Origin: Trachythela sp. YZ-2020 | Lineage: Eukaryota; Cnidaria; Anthozoa; Malacalcyonacea; Clavulariidae | Length of the DNA stretch: 64,000 nucleotides | Assembly: GCA_016169945.1 (NCBI GenBank) | Contig: JADLSH010000158.1 | Location: forward strand, 903,001 to 967,000 | Direction of reading: 5' to 3' | Part shown: piece by piece, positions 1 through 10,845 of the stretch | Position numbering within the stretch: position 1 is the first letter of the stretch | How the letters are laid out: each line of letters starts with the position of its first letter | The notes under the pieces: generated by a model | Database searches by the model: none | What the model saw: only the letters and a program-made list of their open reading frames with translations | Told to the model about the DNA's origin: nothing | Program-made: the position numbers and the translations under genes

Positions 1-447
1 GTTGTGTACACAGTATTTGATTGTTAACACACAAATCAAATGCAGATGCACACACCCTAATTTCCCATTTTACTTGGTTAACACGAGACAATTACTCATG
101 AAGGTATTAATATTAATAAACCTGTGATATTTGTAAAACATCCTGTCTAAATAGACCCTTTCAAGGTTAATGCTGCCATAATGAAACACAATAATAGGAA
201 TTTCCTATAGGTAACTTTGCAAGGGGTAAAATTCAAGATGGCATCCTTAACCTGGAAGGCCCTATTATGGTCAAAAGGTGTTGAAATATTAATGAATGTC
301 AAAAAGTGAAAAGTGATCATTATACGAAAGGCTGGCCAGAAATGGCAGACATGCTCAACCTAAACCTGAATTTAGCGTGTCCTTACTGAGTGTTGTTGCA
401 ACTTTACTGTAACATTTAAAGTTGATTAATGACAGAAATTATATTCA
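1..447. other. No recognisable feature
   Basis: AT-rich sequence with no coding pattern, tandem repeat or terminal inverted repeat that I can support. It lies downstream of the stop of the last exon of the decayed minus-strand gene, so part of it could be 3' untranslated sequence. Confidence 0.4.
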
Positions 448-924
448 CTATCTTGCCTTTCTATGCAAAATCATGTATCCTTTATGATCATTGATCCAGT
501 TGTAAAACTTTTGTATGTCAAAGTCATGCAATAAAGTTGGCTTGAAATTAGAATAGAAGCCATAACTTCTGCCTGGTATCATGTCAGCCTTCTCTGACCT
601 ACGCGTATGTTTACCAGAGCGCTTGTACAACAACATTGAACTGTCAAAGTTTTCCGTTAGCTGTTTCGTTACACCCATGGCATGGCAAATTCTGTTGATG
701 GACTTTGTACTGGCATTTGGTCCAAGTTTTTTGACAACATCTTTGAAAATTCTGTTCAAAAACTCAAGGGCCAGATCAAGAGAGATATTGCCACCCAGCT
801 TTTGTTTTCTTTTTGAAAATCTGTTCCAAACCAGATCATGCGCAGCTTTCGGACTTAGTAGTGCATATATCTGGAACATCATGTATATTGCTTCCCAGTG
901 GCGAAGCCACATTTCAGAGAACAA
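448..924 (-). CDS. Last coding block of the decayed gene
   Basis: The block reads FSEMWLRHWEAIYMMFQIY, then segments including GPNASTKSINRICHAMGV and the basic KRSGKHTRRSEKADM, ending at a stop at 448. A TAA lies five codons upstream in frame and no AG acceptor occurs in the short gap, so the block cannot be spliced in as it stands. Confidence 0.5.
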   Translation of the reverse strand: MFSEMWLRHWEAIYMMFQIYALLSPKAAHDLVWNRFSKRKQKLGGNISLDLALEFLNRIFKDVVKKLGPNASTKSINRICHAMGVTKQLTENFDSSMLLYKRSGKHTRRSEKADMIPGRSYGFYSNFKPTLLHDFDIQKFYNWINDHKGYMILHRKAR

Positions 925-1207
925 TAATGAAGGTTAACACAAAAATAGGAAAACCCATTCAGAATAAGTAATTATTATATAGATACTGATATTTAAGTAT
1001 AGCTTTATTCATGTGAAAAGCCATTTCAAGATTTGTTCTAAACCGACAGCAACCAATCAGAAACGTGAAACGATTTTTTCACACGTTCGAAAAACGTTTC
1101 GTCCAATCAGCGTCATTGTGTGTTTACGCACGAGCAAATTCGCTCACGGCCTGCAAATTGGCCTGCAATATTTACGCTAGGAGCCAAGTATTTATTGTTT
1201 GCCGCAT

Positions 1208-2614
1208 TTTTCTGTTTTTCTTCACAATGTCCAATGTTGAAGAAAGGTTTGAAACGCTCGACAAACCTATTGAAGATTACATTCTTGAGCAAGAAAACAA
1301 AAACACCCGTGCCAAAACTGAAAGAGATGTAAGGTTGCTCATTGCCTTTTTGAGACAAAAACATGAGCCACGAAATCCAGAAGAATTGCCTCCTGAAGAG
1401 TTAAATGGTTATCTATCTGAGTTTATCTATAGTGTAAAAAGAAAGGACGGCGAAGACTATACGAACCTTCTAGCCTTCGAGGATTTATATCGAGCTTTCA
1501 TCGACACTTAAAGGAGCGTAAATATACCGCGAATATTATTGAAAACATTGCATTTGAACAAACACGAAAATCTCTCCAAGCACGATGTAAAAAATTAAAG
1601 AAAGAAGGCAAAGGGAACAAACCAAATGCTGCTCAAGCCTTGACTGATAACGAGATAAACACTCTGTACGAACAGAATCTGCTCGGAATTTCAAATGCTG
1701 AGGCGCTTCTGAACACACTGTGGTTGTTTAACTCACTGCACTTTGGTCTGCGAGGTTGTGACGAGCACAGACAAATGTGTTGGGGAGATGTTAAATTAAT
1801 GGCGGCAGCAGACGGAACGGAGTATCTGGAATATTCAGAGCGTCAAACGAAAACGAGAACAGGCGCGGAACCTCGCAATATAAGACCCGTAAAGCCAAAA
1901 GCATTCGCATTACCGAACAGCTCACGCGACAGAGATCCAGTCGTAGTTTACAAAACGTATTGCGAGAAGAGACCAGACTCCATGAGTAAACCTGAAGCCC
2001 TGTTCTACCTTGGCATAAATCACATCAAAACTCCATCATCCAGTAAAAGTTGGTTTAAAGCAAATGCTATGGGAGTAAACAAACTCAACAGTTTGATGAA
2101 GAACATGGCAACGAAAGCAGGGCTAAACTGTCAGCGACTTACCAACCACAGTGCTCGCAAAACAATGGTCCAAAACTAAACGACAACGACGTTCCTCCTA
2201 CTCATATCATGCAGCTATCGGGTCACAAAACATTCAAAGCATCAACAACTACAGCCACGTTTCTGAACAACAGCAGAAAACCATGTCCAGAATTTTGAGT
2301 GGCTCATCATCGACAAAACCTGTAGTTCTTGACTGTACGAGCCAAAACAACAAACGAGTCTTAGCTCAAGGTGAAACAATGTCGTGCAGCAGTTATCAAT
2401 CAGTCTCAGGATTACCATCATCAAGTAATCCTATATCTGCAGCTACAGGCCTCTTCAGTGGAGCTGTGATTAACGGAGGTCACTTCAATATTAATATTAA
2501 TACCGTCAACAAGTCTCCCACAACAACAGTATCCGAAACAAAACGGCATTCGTTTAAACGTATTAAAATACTTGACTCGTCGGACGAAGATAGTCCTCCT
2601 TTGTTCATAGATTA
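1208..2614 (+). pseudogene. Crypton-like tyrosine recombinase (DUF3504-type), frameshifted
   Basis: The ATG at 1208 (MSNVEERFETLDKP) opens a frame with an N-terminal SAM-like segment. A shift at about 1461 leads into SSLRGFISSFHRHLKERKY, then KEGKGNKPNAAQALTDNEIN. The catalytic region shows the tyrosine recombinase residues: Arg in LFNSLHFGLRGCDEHR, H-x-x-R in TNHSARKT, His in LSGHK and the nucleophile in INNYSHVS. Two further shifts near 2172 and 2225 separate these boxes. The C-terminus is Ser-rich and ends EDSPPLFID. Crypton-type enzymes cut and rejoin DNA through the tyrosine. Four frame pieces make it a pseudogene. It sits in the last intron of the decayed minus-strand gene, in opposite orientation. 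Confidence 0.75.
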
Positions 2615-2871
2615 AAAATTATAGATATATTAAATACTGTTAACTACTTCCTTTATTTTGAAATCTGGTAAAAGTTCTAAAAGTTTGTTTCCTGTTAATA
2701 TAAAAAAAAGAACGATTCTTGTTTATAATTAGAACTTTGCTTGTTAATATATTTTAAAGTTTGTAAAATGTTTGCATGCATGATAACGCTATAAATGATA
2801 AAATAAAGTGCCATTTTAAGACCGTTTTGAATAGAAAATCTCTATGTATCTATAAAATAAACAAATTTGTT
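2615..2871. other. AT-rich 3' flank of the Crypton-like unit
   Basis: No coding signal. AATAAA-like strings occur (about 2800-2806 and 2851-2861) and could have served as the element's polyadenylation signals. Element ends cannot be placed. Confidence 0.3.
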
Positions 2872-3007
2872 AATGGGAAGTGTTTATGGTATTTACGCAC
2901 TTGTTAATTTGTTTTCGCAAAACTCACTCGCTCGTTGCACTCGCTCGTTCGTTTTGCGAAAACAAATTAACGCGTGCGTAAATACCATACGTCAGCACTT
3001 CCCATTA
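2872..3007. repeat. Foldback repeat with near-perfect 60-bp arms
   Basis: The left arm begins taatgggaagtg and runs through tatggtatttacgcac and ttgttttcgcaaaac. The right arm is its reverse complement, ending cacttcccatta. The loop is a short direct repeat of CACTCGCTCGTT type. It is a hairpin MITE-like unit. Confidence 0.75.
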
Positions 3008-4010
3008 AGAAATCTCTATATTTTGACTGTTTCGCTCAGCCGACAATACCGGCTTCGCAACAAAGAAAGCATTTTCACGAGAATTGCCATAAAAGGGCTA
3101 GATTATGTCCTATTGTAATAAAAATGGATTCATTTCAAAGATATCACAAAGACCCGTCGAATGGTGGTATTTACGAGTTTATACGAAATGAATATTTAAT
3201 TAGTTTATATTATTGTTAATTTGTAAACAAAACAAAATTCAGAGTGTTTAAAAGCGGCTAAATTGGCCGCATAGCGTTGTAAACAAACACAATTTACTTC
3301 TCTAAAGAGATCGTAAAACGCTGAATCGAACGGTGGTATTGCCATCTACATAGCATGCAGCGAACCGAAGATATATCCCCTGTCGGTCAAATAGTATTTT
3401 CTTGACGAAAGATCTGCCGTTGGTCGCTGCTTAACAATAATATTCTGTTCAGCAGTACTGCAGTAGCCCAAGCAGAAAAGTATTTTCTCACCAACTCCGA
3501 AACAATATCGCTAACTTCGAGTAAAGAAGAACTCGAAATGCCTGAATGACTTGAAGCCATGTTCATTCAGGCGGAAAGCTTCGAGCAAAGAGGCTGTGAT
3601 CACTGATCAGGTTGGGCTGCCCGTTAGTCATGCAAATCGAAAATTGCATGACCATAGCGTCGAAACAACCGCATTGCGCGTGCGCAAACATCGTAAGCCA
3701 ATCAGAAAACAAGAAACCTAATATAAAATAATATTAGCTAGTCATGCAATTCTGAAAATGCATGACCAAAACACGCAGCGGCTAACCACGCAGCAATTCC
3801 ACGCACTCGTTTTCCACTCGTATTACGCAACCGGTCATGCATGTGAAAATATGCATGCCCTACTCAGTTGCCAAGGCAACAAAGCCGAAATAAAAAACAT
3901 ACGAGAATATTCAGCGAAAATATCGCGTAAAGACCATTGATTTATGTCAAAAAATGTAACGTAGAAAGGCAAAGGAACGTAGAAAGGCAAAGACAAAGCG
4001 TAATTCTATT
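3008..4010. repeat. Intron segment with three copies of a GTCATGCA...TGCATGAC palindrome
   Basis: Short imperfect palindromes of 26-28 bp occur at about 3627-3653, 3741-3767 and 3833-3860. Each has GTCATGCA and TGCATGAC (or close variants) around an AT-rich centre. Nothing coding is evident between them. Direct repeats of cgtagaaaggcaaag occur at 3960-3992. Confidence 0.45.
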
Positions 4011-4024
4011 TTAGACAATTTTAC

Positions 4025-4676
4025 TGAACTGATTTCTGATGACTCTAGCACCATCTCCCTCAGAAATTGCACCAAAAAAATGAAGAATCACCATACCATA
4101 CTCGAGCAGGGCTTTCTGGTAATTGTACATGTCATCTGCTGTGACGTCATCATGGATTTCAGTCAGCAGTGGTTGCTCTTCTATGTTGACTGGTGGATTG
4201 TGAGACTGCTCATGAATATGTTGCCATTTCCCATCAGATTTAAATGTCTTGTTGCAACCAGGGTACCGACACTTATATCTGCCACTTGATGTCATATCCT
4301 TCAGCCTCTGCAACAGCTTTTCTTCTAGCTGTCTGGTGGCAAGGACAATCTTTTTGTGTTTGGCTTTATCGAGAACATACTTGTCGACAATTGTTGCTGC
4401 TAAATCGTCCAGGTATTCTTTCTTCTTAGCCTTGGTCCAACTCTCCAATTGGTGCGGTACACACTGCGACATCTCTTCTAGTTCTTCAATGCCAAGCTCC
4501 TTCATTCCAGCTGCAACAATGCGTGCCTCTACTTCTAGAATGAAGAAGCGTCTACAAGGATTAACTGTAGCATCAACATCACTCCTTACACTGGGACGGT
4601 TTATTACATTTCTGTCGCTGTATAATGTGCACTTATCCCCAGTTGATGTTGGGTTGTAGAAGTTGGCAAACGCAAT
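4025..4676 (-). CDS. Fifth coding block with C2H2-like zinc finger
   Basis: A long open block reads FANFYNPTSTGDKC, then EVEARIVAAGMKELG, a Lys-rich helical region, and a finger CRYPGCNKTF ending HIHEQSH (C-x4-C-x11-H-x-H-x3-H). Acceptor is cttgtag at 4677-4678; the likely donor is near 4024 (TTCA/GTAAAA). It is open throughout. Confidence 0.55.
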
Positions 4677-5319
4677 CTACAAGACAAGACAAGTAAAGTA
4701 TTTAAGTTTTTGATATGAAAATATTGTTATTAAATAAAGTCTTAAAGATCATAAATACAATAGTGAATGATTATATAAAGTAAACCAATTGAAAATACAC
4801 TACTGTATTTAGATGTATTACATTATAATTTTCATTTTATTTATTGTCTTTAAGGTGGTATTTGTTGCAGTTAATCAAGACAAAACCTACATAACATCAA
4901 TAGTTTCATTGTAACACCTCCAAAATAAATACAACAATACTCTTAATTCTTACTGTTTATAGTCAAACCGGATGTTCTCGTGTGAGCAACATTGCAATAT
5001 TATCCCACAATATTGCAATTTTGATAGGCAGATTGCTCTGAGCAATTTGCAAGCGACACAAAAACAATTGCAAGTTGAACTTCACAAAAAATTTTAGGAC
5101 AAAGATTGTGGAACAATACTGCAATGTTGATCCCACAAGATCATCCGGTTTGACTATAAAACTTGGCATCAGAATTTTCAATAGGGGACAAACTTTGCTA
5201 AGGGGATGAGATACAACCATTGAGTTGCCCTTCTAGAATTCAGAGTATTGTGACTCACTTCATACAGTGAAAATGTTTATAAAAATATAGTGCAACCATT
5301 ACTTCGAGTATATCCTTAC

Positions 5320-5583
5320 TCCAAGTGCTTTATTTCCAGCATGCCAATCTGCAATCTCACAATGAATTCCATCTAAGCGTTCTTCTGGGGTGAAACCATT
5401 GCTGAGTGACATGTGAGCATTCACTGCTCTTTCAACTGTCAGCTGATCTCCAACGATTGCCTGGCTTGAGTATCTTCGTTCTCCTCCATCGCCAACGAAC
5501 GGAACATAACCGTGGAGTTCCTGCAATATTTCCTGTATGCCATTTGCATCGTTTTCACTCTCGAAAATAACCCCAAGGAAATT
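5320..5583 (-). CDS. Fourth coding block: GDQLTVERA / NGFTPEERLDG / DWHAGN motifs
   Basis: This is the most conserved part of the family. The motifs GDQLTVERAVNAHM, NGFTPEERLDGIHCE and IADWHAGNKALG are intact. The block is flanked by a tttctttcag acceptor and a GGA/GTAAGG donor. The Asp/His/Glu spacing could be catalytic, but I know of no demonstrated activity. Confidence 0.6.
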
Positions 5584-5779
5584 CTGAAAGAAATTAACAG
5601 TTGAAGTTAGGTGTCTTTCTCAGGTACCTTAATGTGTTGGTTATTTTGAGGCAATTAGGGGCTATGCATTTATTCACTGAGGGCCAAATCCATGATAAAT
5701 AAATCACATATTCACAAGGTGCCTTGAATTAACCAGCTACTGACTGTATACAGTTAATATATATAAATTATAAACTTAC

Positions 5780-6317
5780 TGAATTTGTTGGTTGTGATGC
5801 TTCTTTGCTGTATTTGTGGTGAATGTGCTTCTCAACAACATCTTGTCCAAATTCAAGGCAGGGAATATTTTCAACCAGAATTCTCTGGACCAACGTGATG
5901 TAATTTGCTCTCTGTACTTTCTGTTCGATGTGATTTGGGATACACTTGCCATTTTCCATTTGTTTAATACCAAGTAGAGGGCTGTCCGTACTCAAATGGT
6001 TTCCAGATATCCTGTTTGTGGTGGCGTTGACAGTCACATCTCAGTGTCTATCGATGTTCTGGTGTTCTTGCGTCAAGTAGTGGACATTTTGATGGTAGTC
6101 AACATTGTCGATGGTGAGCTTGAATCCAGGATATGATTTTGCACATGTAACTGTCGTTGGTCTGAGCTCAGTTTCTCTTTCCATAGCAATCTTTTCTGTA
6201 AACCACTTTGTGTCGCTTTCAACCATTTCTTTCACTTGCTTGTCGTAACCCTCTCCAAACTCATCCAACTTCTTATAGAGGTGGGTTGGCGATGTCACCA
6301 ATCTTAATGGGGCTAAC
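5780..6317 (-). CDS. Third coding block with in-frame TGA
   Basis: The block opens after a cag acceptor at 6318-6320 and closes at a donor TTCA/GTAAGT. Recognisable segments are RLAPLRLVTSPTHLYKK, TIDNVDYHQNVHYLTQEHQN and NATTNRISGNHLSTDSPLLG. A single TGA at 6038-6040 interrupts an otherwise continuous frame of about 179 codons. Confidence 0.55.
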
Positions 6318-6970
6318 CTGGACATAATTGGATGTTGAAAGATGTAAAAGTAGTAGATTAAACAAGCTGCATTGAGATTTGTTTGGGCTAGAGTTGTCTT
6401 ACTGTTTCAAAAAGAAACCATATAATAATGGGTCACTCCAAAAAAGATACACTCTCTCTTCATGGAGGAGATTTCTGGACTGCGAGGGAGAGAAAAATTT
6501 GATTGTGATTATAATAATATAGTAAGTGTATTATGATATCCAAGGGGGGAGGTAGAGAATTAACAGCCAATTTGTTCCATGGGGGATTTGTGGATGTTTT
6601 CTGGAATAACACAATATAATATATAAAATACATAAATATTATTTAGCATAATAATATTATACACCTCATTGTCTCGACTTTGTATTGGCAAACATCGAGG
6701 CTCAAAGAAAGACAAAACCAGCTGTTTTCCAAGGGGACATACATTAATGTTTTGTTTTCAGAAGCTATGATAAGTGTCCAAGCTTCTGGTAACCTGAGAG
6801 GGCAACAATTGTTCAATTATATGCCCACAAGCTACTGTAAGGGCATTATAGTCACACAATTGTTGCCTGCTCAAGATACATTGAGATTATTATAAGCTAC
6901 ATAACTCCAAATCAACCAATGACAGTCCAATTTGTATACTGCAAAATGTCAGCTATACAACAAATTAGAT
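5781..6970. other. Non-coding intron sequence outside block three
   Basis: Between about 6330 and 6970 there is AT-rich sequence with no exon I can support. Phase disagreement between blocks two and three suggests an exon could be missing or decayed here. Confidence 0.3.
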
Positions 6971-7214
6971 TAACCCATTGAATGGCAGCATTCTCCCCCT
7001 GATGAGGAAAGTTATCTGATGTTAAACAGAGTAAAATAATAAAGTAGGGCGCATCTGGACGCATTGCCACTTAAAGGGTTAACAGGGTGCATAGGCAAAT
7101 AGTCTGATTAACCCATTGAGTACATGGCAGCACTCTCCCCCTGACAAGTAAAATCGTCTGGCGTTGGACAGGGTAAAATAATAAAGTAGGGCGCATTGCC
7201 ACTTAAAGGGTTAA
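6970..7214. repeat. Two tandem copies of a short TTAACCC...GGGTTAA repeat
   Basis: Copies at 6970-7082 and 7108-7214 each begin TTAACCCATTGA, carry ggcagcattctccccctga-type sequence and agtagggcgcat, and end ACTTAAAGGGTTAA. The same family recurs inverted at about 29020-29290. The ends form a short terminal inverted repeat. Confidence 0.6.
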
Positions 7215-7235
7215 TTAAAATATGCATGTACTTAC

Positions 7236-7567
7236 AGCGCAATTGGAATGATATAAAAATATCCCCAACATTAGTTGCACAGCATTCATGTATGGTGATC
7301 GGTTTCTGAGCAGCACTGAAGCAGCATTCCAACTGCTGGAATCCACGAGCTTTTATCAGTTTTCTTCCTGTTGCAACCGCCTGCCACCAACACTGAATAA
7401 AACAATGGTGCTCTCTCGTCCAGCTCTTCCTTCTCTTTCTCAAATGAAAAATCCAGCATTTTCTGCTTTGAAGGTGATCTTAAACAACCAGGATTTTTCC
7501 GTGAGCAAATATTTGAGCACTCCTTGTCAATTTGTTTTAGGACGTTGACGGTGAGATGCTTTCTGAT
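7236..7567 (-). CDS. Second coding block with frameshift
   Basis: A plausible acceptor (aaacag) precedes the frame reading RKHLTVNVLKQIDKEC. Near 7310 the frame must shift by one base to continue as LLRNRSPYMNAVQLMLGI. The block ends at a good donor (GCGCT/GTAAGT). The shift supports decay, although a sequencing error is possible. Confidence 0.5.
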
Positions 7568-7610
7568 CTGTTTGCTTTTCCATGCTGCATTGGCTATTGT
7601 TTATAGGTAC

Positions 7611-8217
7611 CACGGACCAGCATTTTCTCTAGTGACTCTAAGTCTGGATGCAATTGTTTTTCAACAGTTTTACTTGGCCATGATACTCTTACGTTCACAG
7701 ATGTTCTAGCGGGTTGGTGTTCTTTAACAGGAGTGGAATGACTTAATGGAACAGTTGGAGGAGAACTAGCGATTAAGAAATCCAATTCACGAGAAGTTTT
7801 ACTTTTACCTTGCTGAAACGCTGGCTTAGCCTTTGATGTTGTTATTATATTTGATGTCGTCTCAACATCTGCGATGAACACGTTCGATCTTTTTGTCACT
7901 GGTCCCTCTTCTGTCTTATCTTGCTGCCTTTTATATTTTCCTTTCTGGTAAACGCTAGTGAGCTCCGCAACAATGTTTCTTTCTTGTAAAAGTAAGCTTG
8001 ATCTTTTTTGTAATTTGGCCAAACACTGTCGGCAGATATGAGAGGAACAAATATACGATACTTCGAAAGGTAATTTCTCGATGGCCTCTTTCAGATTAAA
8101 TTTGGACTTCCCTAACACTAAATATCTTTCGTGGGCTTTTTCAATTACACGGAAACACAAAACACACGAGAAACTGTTGAATTCTTCCGAACAACAATTA
8201 AGAACGCTTTCCGCCAT
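7611..8217 (-). CDS. First coding block: Cys-rich N-terminus
   Basis: The block opens with an ATG at 8217 (reads MAESVLN). Paired cysteines in CVLC and, about 35 residues on, YICSSHICRQC suggest a zinc-binding fold of the ZAD type. A basic, Ser/Thr-rich low-complexity linker follows. The likely donor is near 7611, where the plus strand reads ggtac/cacgg. Phase to the next block fits only if a weaker donor a few bases earlier is used. Confidence 0.55.
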
Positions 8218-8469
8218 TAATAATTCATGACCCAAAAACAAAGCATGAAAGCAGTAATTTATGCAAGCGGTTCTGACGTCACGGAACACGATTAGGTTCG
8301 CGTTTTAGCAGACCCCTATTTTCCACTTTAAATTTTCGGGTGGGTTCTGCTGAGCAGGCTAGCATTAAGACTACTTCTATTAAAAAGGAGTTTTTATACC
8401 GTTCTGTTTTAAAATTTGGAATGTGAATTATTTTACCATTTCTAAGACCATGAGACGAAGGTAAGTCCA
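8218..8469. other. Upstream flank of the decayed gene
   Basis: Contains a tgacgtca CRE-like site at 8275-8282, about 60 bases upstream of the ATG at 8217. It could be a promoter remnant. No TATA box was identified. Confidence 0.25.
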
Positions 8470-8520
8470 CTTTTGATATAAATTTAGATAATCTAGTATT
8501 AAGGTCTTCTCAAATTTAAT

Positions 8521-9497
8521 TTAAAACTTCTTACAAGCCTTGTTCCTTCTCTTGTGGAGTGTTAATAACCCACTTTCCATTAGGACGTCTTCGTATTTGA
8601 ATCCTGGATATATAATTGAATGAGCACGCTTTTGGATCCGTTCTATGTCTTCACTGAGGTACTTTGGCAGGGACTGGTGGAACACGATGGATGCATGCTC
8701 CAAAAACTGGTCTAGCTAATACATGTAACATGTTTTGTAAAACTGTACAATATCATTCTTAGGGGCTTTTGCTCGCTTTAACTGGACCAAAAGATATAGT
8801 CGTTTAGAGCATTTTTATATAATATTATTTACATGTGTGTTTTTAAGTCGGATCTAAGAGTAAGACCCAATTGTTTTGCCTCTTGTACGATCCCTAGTGG
8901 TTTTCCATTTACAATTGGAGAAAAGGTGCTCTTAGTTTTCTTAAAGTCAATTCTAAGCTCCTTGCATTTGTGGTCATGCAGACGAAATAGGTTTGTATCA
9001 GACCACTCTTGGATGTTATCAACAGAATCTTGGATCATGCTTGAGCTAAATTTAGACACTGTTTCCGATATTGTTAAATCGTCAACAAATTTAGCTTGAT
9101 CAAGTCCTGTTGGTATTAGATCATTGATCATTATTATAAATAGCCACGGTCCAAGTTTGGTGCTTTGAGATACTCCGGCAGGAACATTTCCCCATTCAGA
9201 AAGACAATCGTTGGCCATTTTTACTCGTTGTTTCCTATTATTGAGAAAATCTATAGTCCAATTTAGAGTTGGCACAGGAAGGCGTAATAATAATAAGTTT
9301 TGATAAAAGAATGGTGTGGTCGACATAGTCAAAGGCCTTTTGATAGCCAAAAAGAATGACCCGAACGGAAGACCATTTCCATCCGTTGCGTCAGTCCATT
9401 CATGAATCATTTTAATCAGCGCATGACTTGTTGATAAGCCTGGGATAGTACCAAACTGATTATGATCCAGAATGTCCAGAACTGCAGGTTTTAAATG
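8521..9497 (-). mobile_element. 5'-truncated LINE reverse transcriptase fragment (CR1/L2-like)
   Basis: Minus-strand frames encode the middle and end of a non-LTR reverse transcriptase. Near 9470-9410 is DHNQFGTIPGLSTSHAL, then IHEWTDATDGNG, VSQSTKLGPWLF (from the usual GVPQGTKLGP), the catalytic box KFVDDLTI, then HDHKCKELRIDF. After a gap, 8703-8521 carries IERIQKRAHSIIYPGF from the C-terminal region. Frameshifts near 9320 and 8830 break it. The finger and N-terminal domains are absent, as is typical of 5' truncation. Confidence 0.75.
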
Positions 9498-10676
9498 CTC
9501 CCTAATTATAGATTATTTGGGCTGGGGAGGTCAAAGCCCATGGAGGCTCCAGCCCCACGTTGCCCACCTCTCCCAGTTAACTATTTTGCCCCCTCCCCAG
9601 TGAAGGTCCCTTTTGCCCAAAATATAGGCCTAAAGGAGAAGAATGACTTAGTTTTGAAGAGCGTTGTATTCCCATAACAAAACCCTTGCTTTTGTACTGA
9701 AAGCTCAGTCCGTTTTGTACTGAAAGCCCAGTCCGAATTACCCGATTTATCAACAAGTTTATTTAATCTAGCTGGTTTGTGGTCATCTTCGTAACTAAAA
9801 TACAGTGCTCAGTAGTTTAAGCAGGCTACCCCTAAAATTTAATTTAATTTTATGTTTCATTAGCATCGTTGTATGTTGGCGAATTATAAATAAACTACCT
9901 GAAGGTGATTGGTACAACAAATGTATATTTATGTATAAATATAGTCTACATGTATATTTTTCACACGCAACCGCCTATTGCAAGAATTGAGACCCGGGTA
10001 CTGACAGCGGTAACTTTACAGCTATGTCCAGGGACATCGCGAAGTCATTGTGATAATTTCAGCAAATATAGAATAAATGTTATTCCGAACAAAAAGTGCA
10101 CAATAATAACACACAATTTTTAACTGTATATTTTGCTTTGTATTGTTAACGCCATATCTTGTTGTAACTCACTGCTGAAGATGAATCAAATTTAGATTCG
10201 AAATATACAGTTAAAAAATTGTGTGCTATTATTATGCACCCTTTGTTTGGAATAACATTTATTCTATGTGTACAGGAAATTTGACTAACTTTTGGAACAT
10301 TGAAACGTTTTGACCAACTATCTAAACGCCTGACCCGTAATGCGAGATACTTGTTATCTATAGTATTAGCAGTAAATTTGTTGTACCTTTCGATTCAGTA
10401 TCACAGGAATATATTTAACTAATTTAAAGTTGGGGGCGGAAATCAAAGGGGGGGAGGGTGAAGTTTGAAAAATTGAGTCTAGGAAATGCGCTATCCCGCA
10501 TTTTCTGGCGCCACTGAATGAAGAACTTGGACAACAAAAACGATGCAAAGAATTTCTTCATAATCAGCTTTAGTTGTCTGAATGAGTATGTGAAGGGTAT
10601 AATTGTTACCAATATATGAACAACACCCATATCTCAAATAGTTGAGCAATCTTTGCTGTATATATAATATCTATAT

Positions 10677-10845
10677 CTAGGTTAAATCTGCAGACATGCA
10701 TGTTTCGCCGTTCAACGGCTCGTCAGTGCAGCTTGTAACGCAGTCTAGATGTGAGTGACTTCGTATTTATACATCATACTCTGCTCCCGCCAAGCGCATG
10801 TGGTACAATACTCAGACACCTGCGCATCCAGACATGCGTGAAGTG
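10677..10845 (-). mobile_element. Retrozyme-like insertion carrying a hammerhead ribozyme
   Basis: This 169-bp segment is flanked by the direct repeat TCTATAT (10670-10676 and 10846-10852). The paralogous block near 51680 has the same flanks with a single TCTATAT and no insert, so this is a true insertion with a 7-bp target duplication. It has no coding capacity. On the minus strand it ends with a complete hammerhead (10731-10688) and begins with a partial second copy of the cleavage-site half (CATGTC near 10836-10831), giving about 138 bases between cleavage sites. Animal retrozymes are small non-coding retroelements with type I hammerheads, which fits. Confidence 0.65.
10688..10731 (-). ncRNA. 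Type I hammerhead self-cleaving ribozyme, all core bases present
   Basis: On the minus strand: stem I strand CTGCA (10731-10727), core CTGACGA (10726-10720), stem II GCCGTTGAACGGC (10719-10707, five perfect pairs), core GAAA (10706-10703), stem III CATGCATG (10702-10695, self-complementary and loopless), cleavage triplet ending TC (10694-10693), then TGCAG (10692-10688), which pairs perfectly with the first stem I strand. The catalytic core matches the consensus CUGANGA...GAAA...NUH. A loopless palindromic stem III suggests cleavage as a dimer. Confidence 0.8.

Larger units (their letters stand above)
448..8217 (-). pseudogene. Decayed multi-exon gene of a high-copy cnidarian family (DUF6589-like)
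   Basis: Six minus-strand coding blocks fall in sensible order: 8217-7611, 7567-7236, 6317-5780, 5583-5320, 4676-4025 and about 924-448. In order they show a Cys-rich zinc-binding-like N-terminus, a basic linker, a segment containing GDQLTVERAV, NGFTPEERLDGI and EIADWHAGNKAL, a C2H2-like finger, and a Trp-rich C-terminal block. I recognise these motifs from a large uncharacterised family in cnidarians and fungi resembling DUF6589; the role is unknown and may be transposon-related. The copy looks broken. There is a frameshift in block 2 near 7310, an in-frame TGA at 6038-6040, a TAA directly before the last block with no usable acceptor nearby, and block phases that do not all agree. A Crypton-like element and hairpin repeats lie in the last intron. 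Blocks are seen directly; the family name is from memory. Confidence 0.6.

Noticed and set aside
6981..7005. CTGATGAGGAAAG resembling a hammerhead core on the plus strand
   Set aside because: There is no stem II between the two core halves, so it cannot fold as a hammerhead; it belongs to the TTAACCC repeat family.
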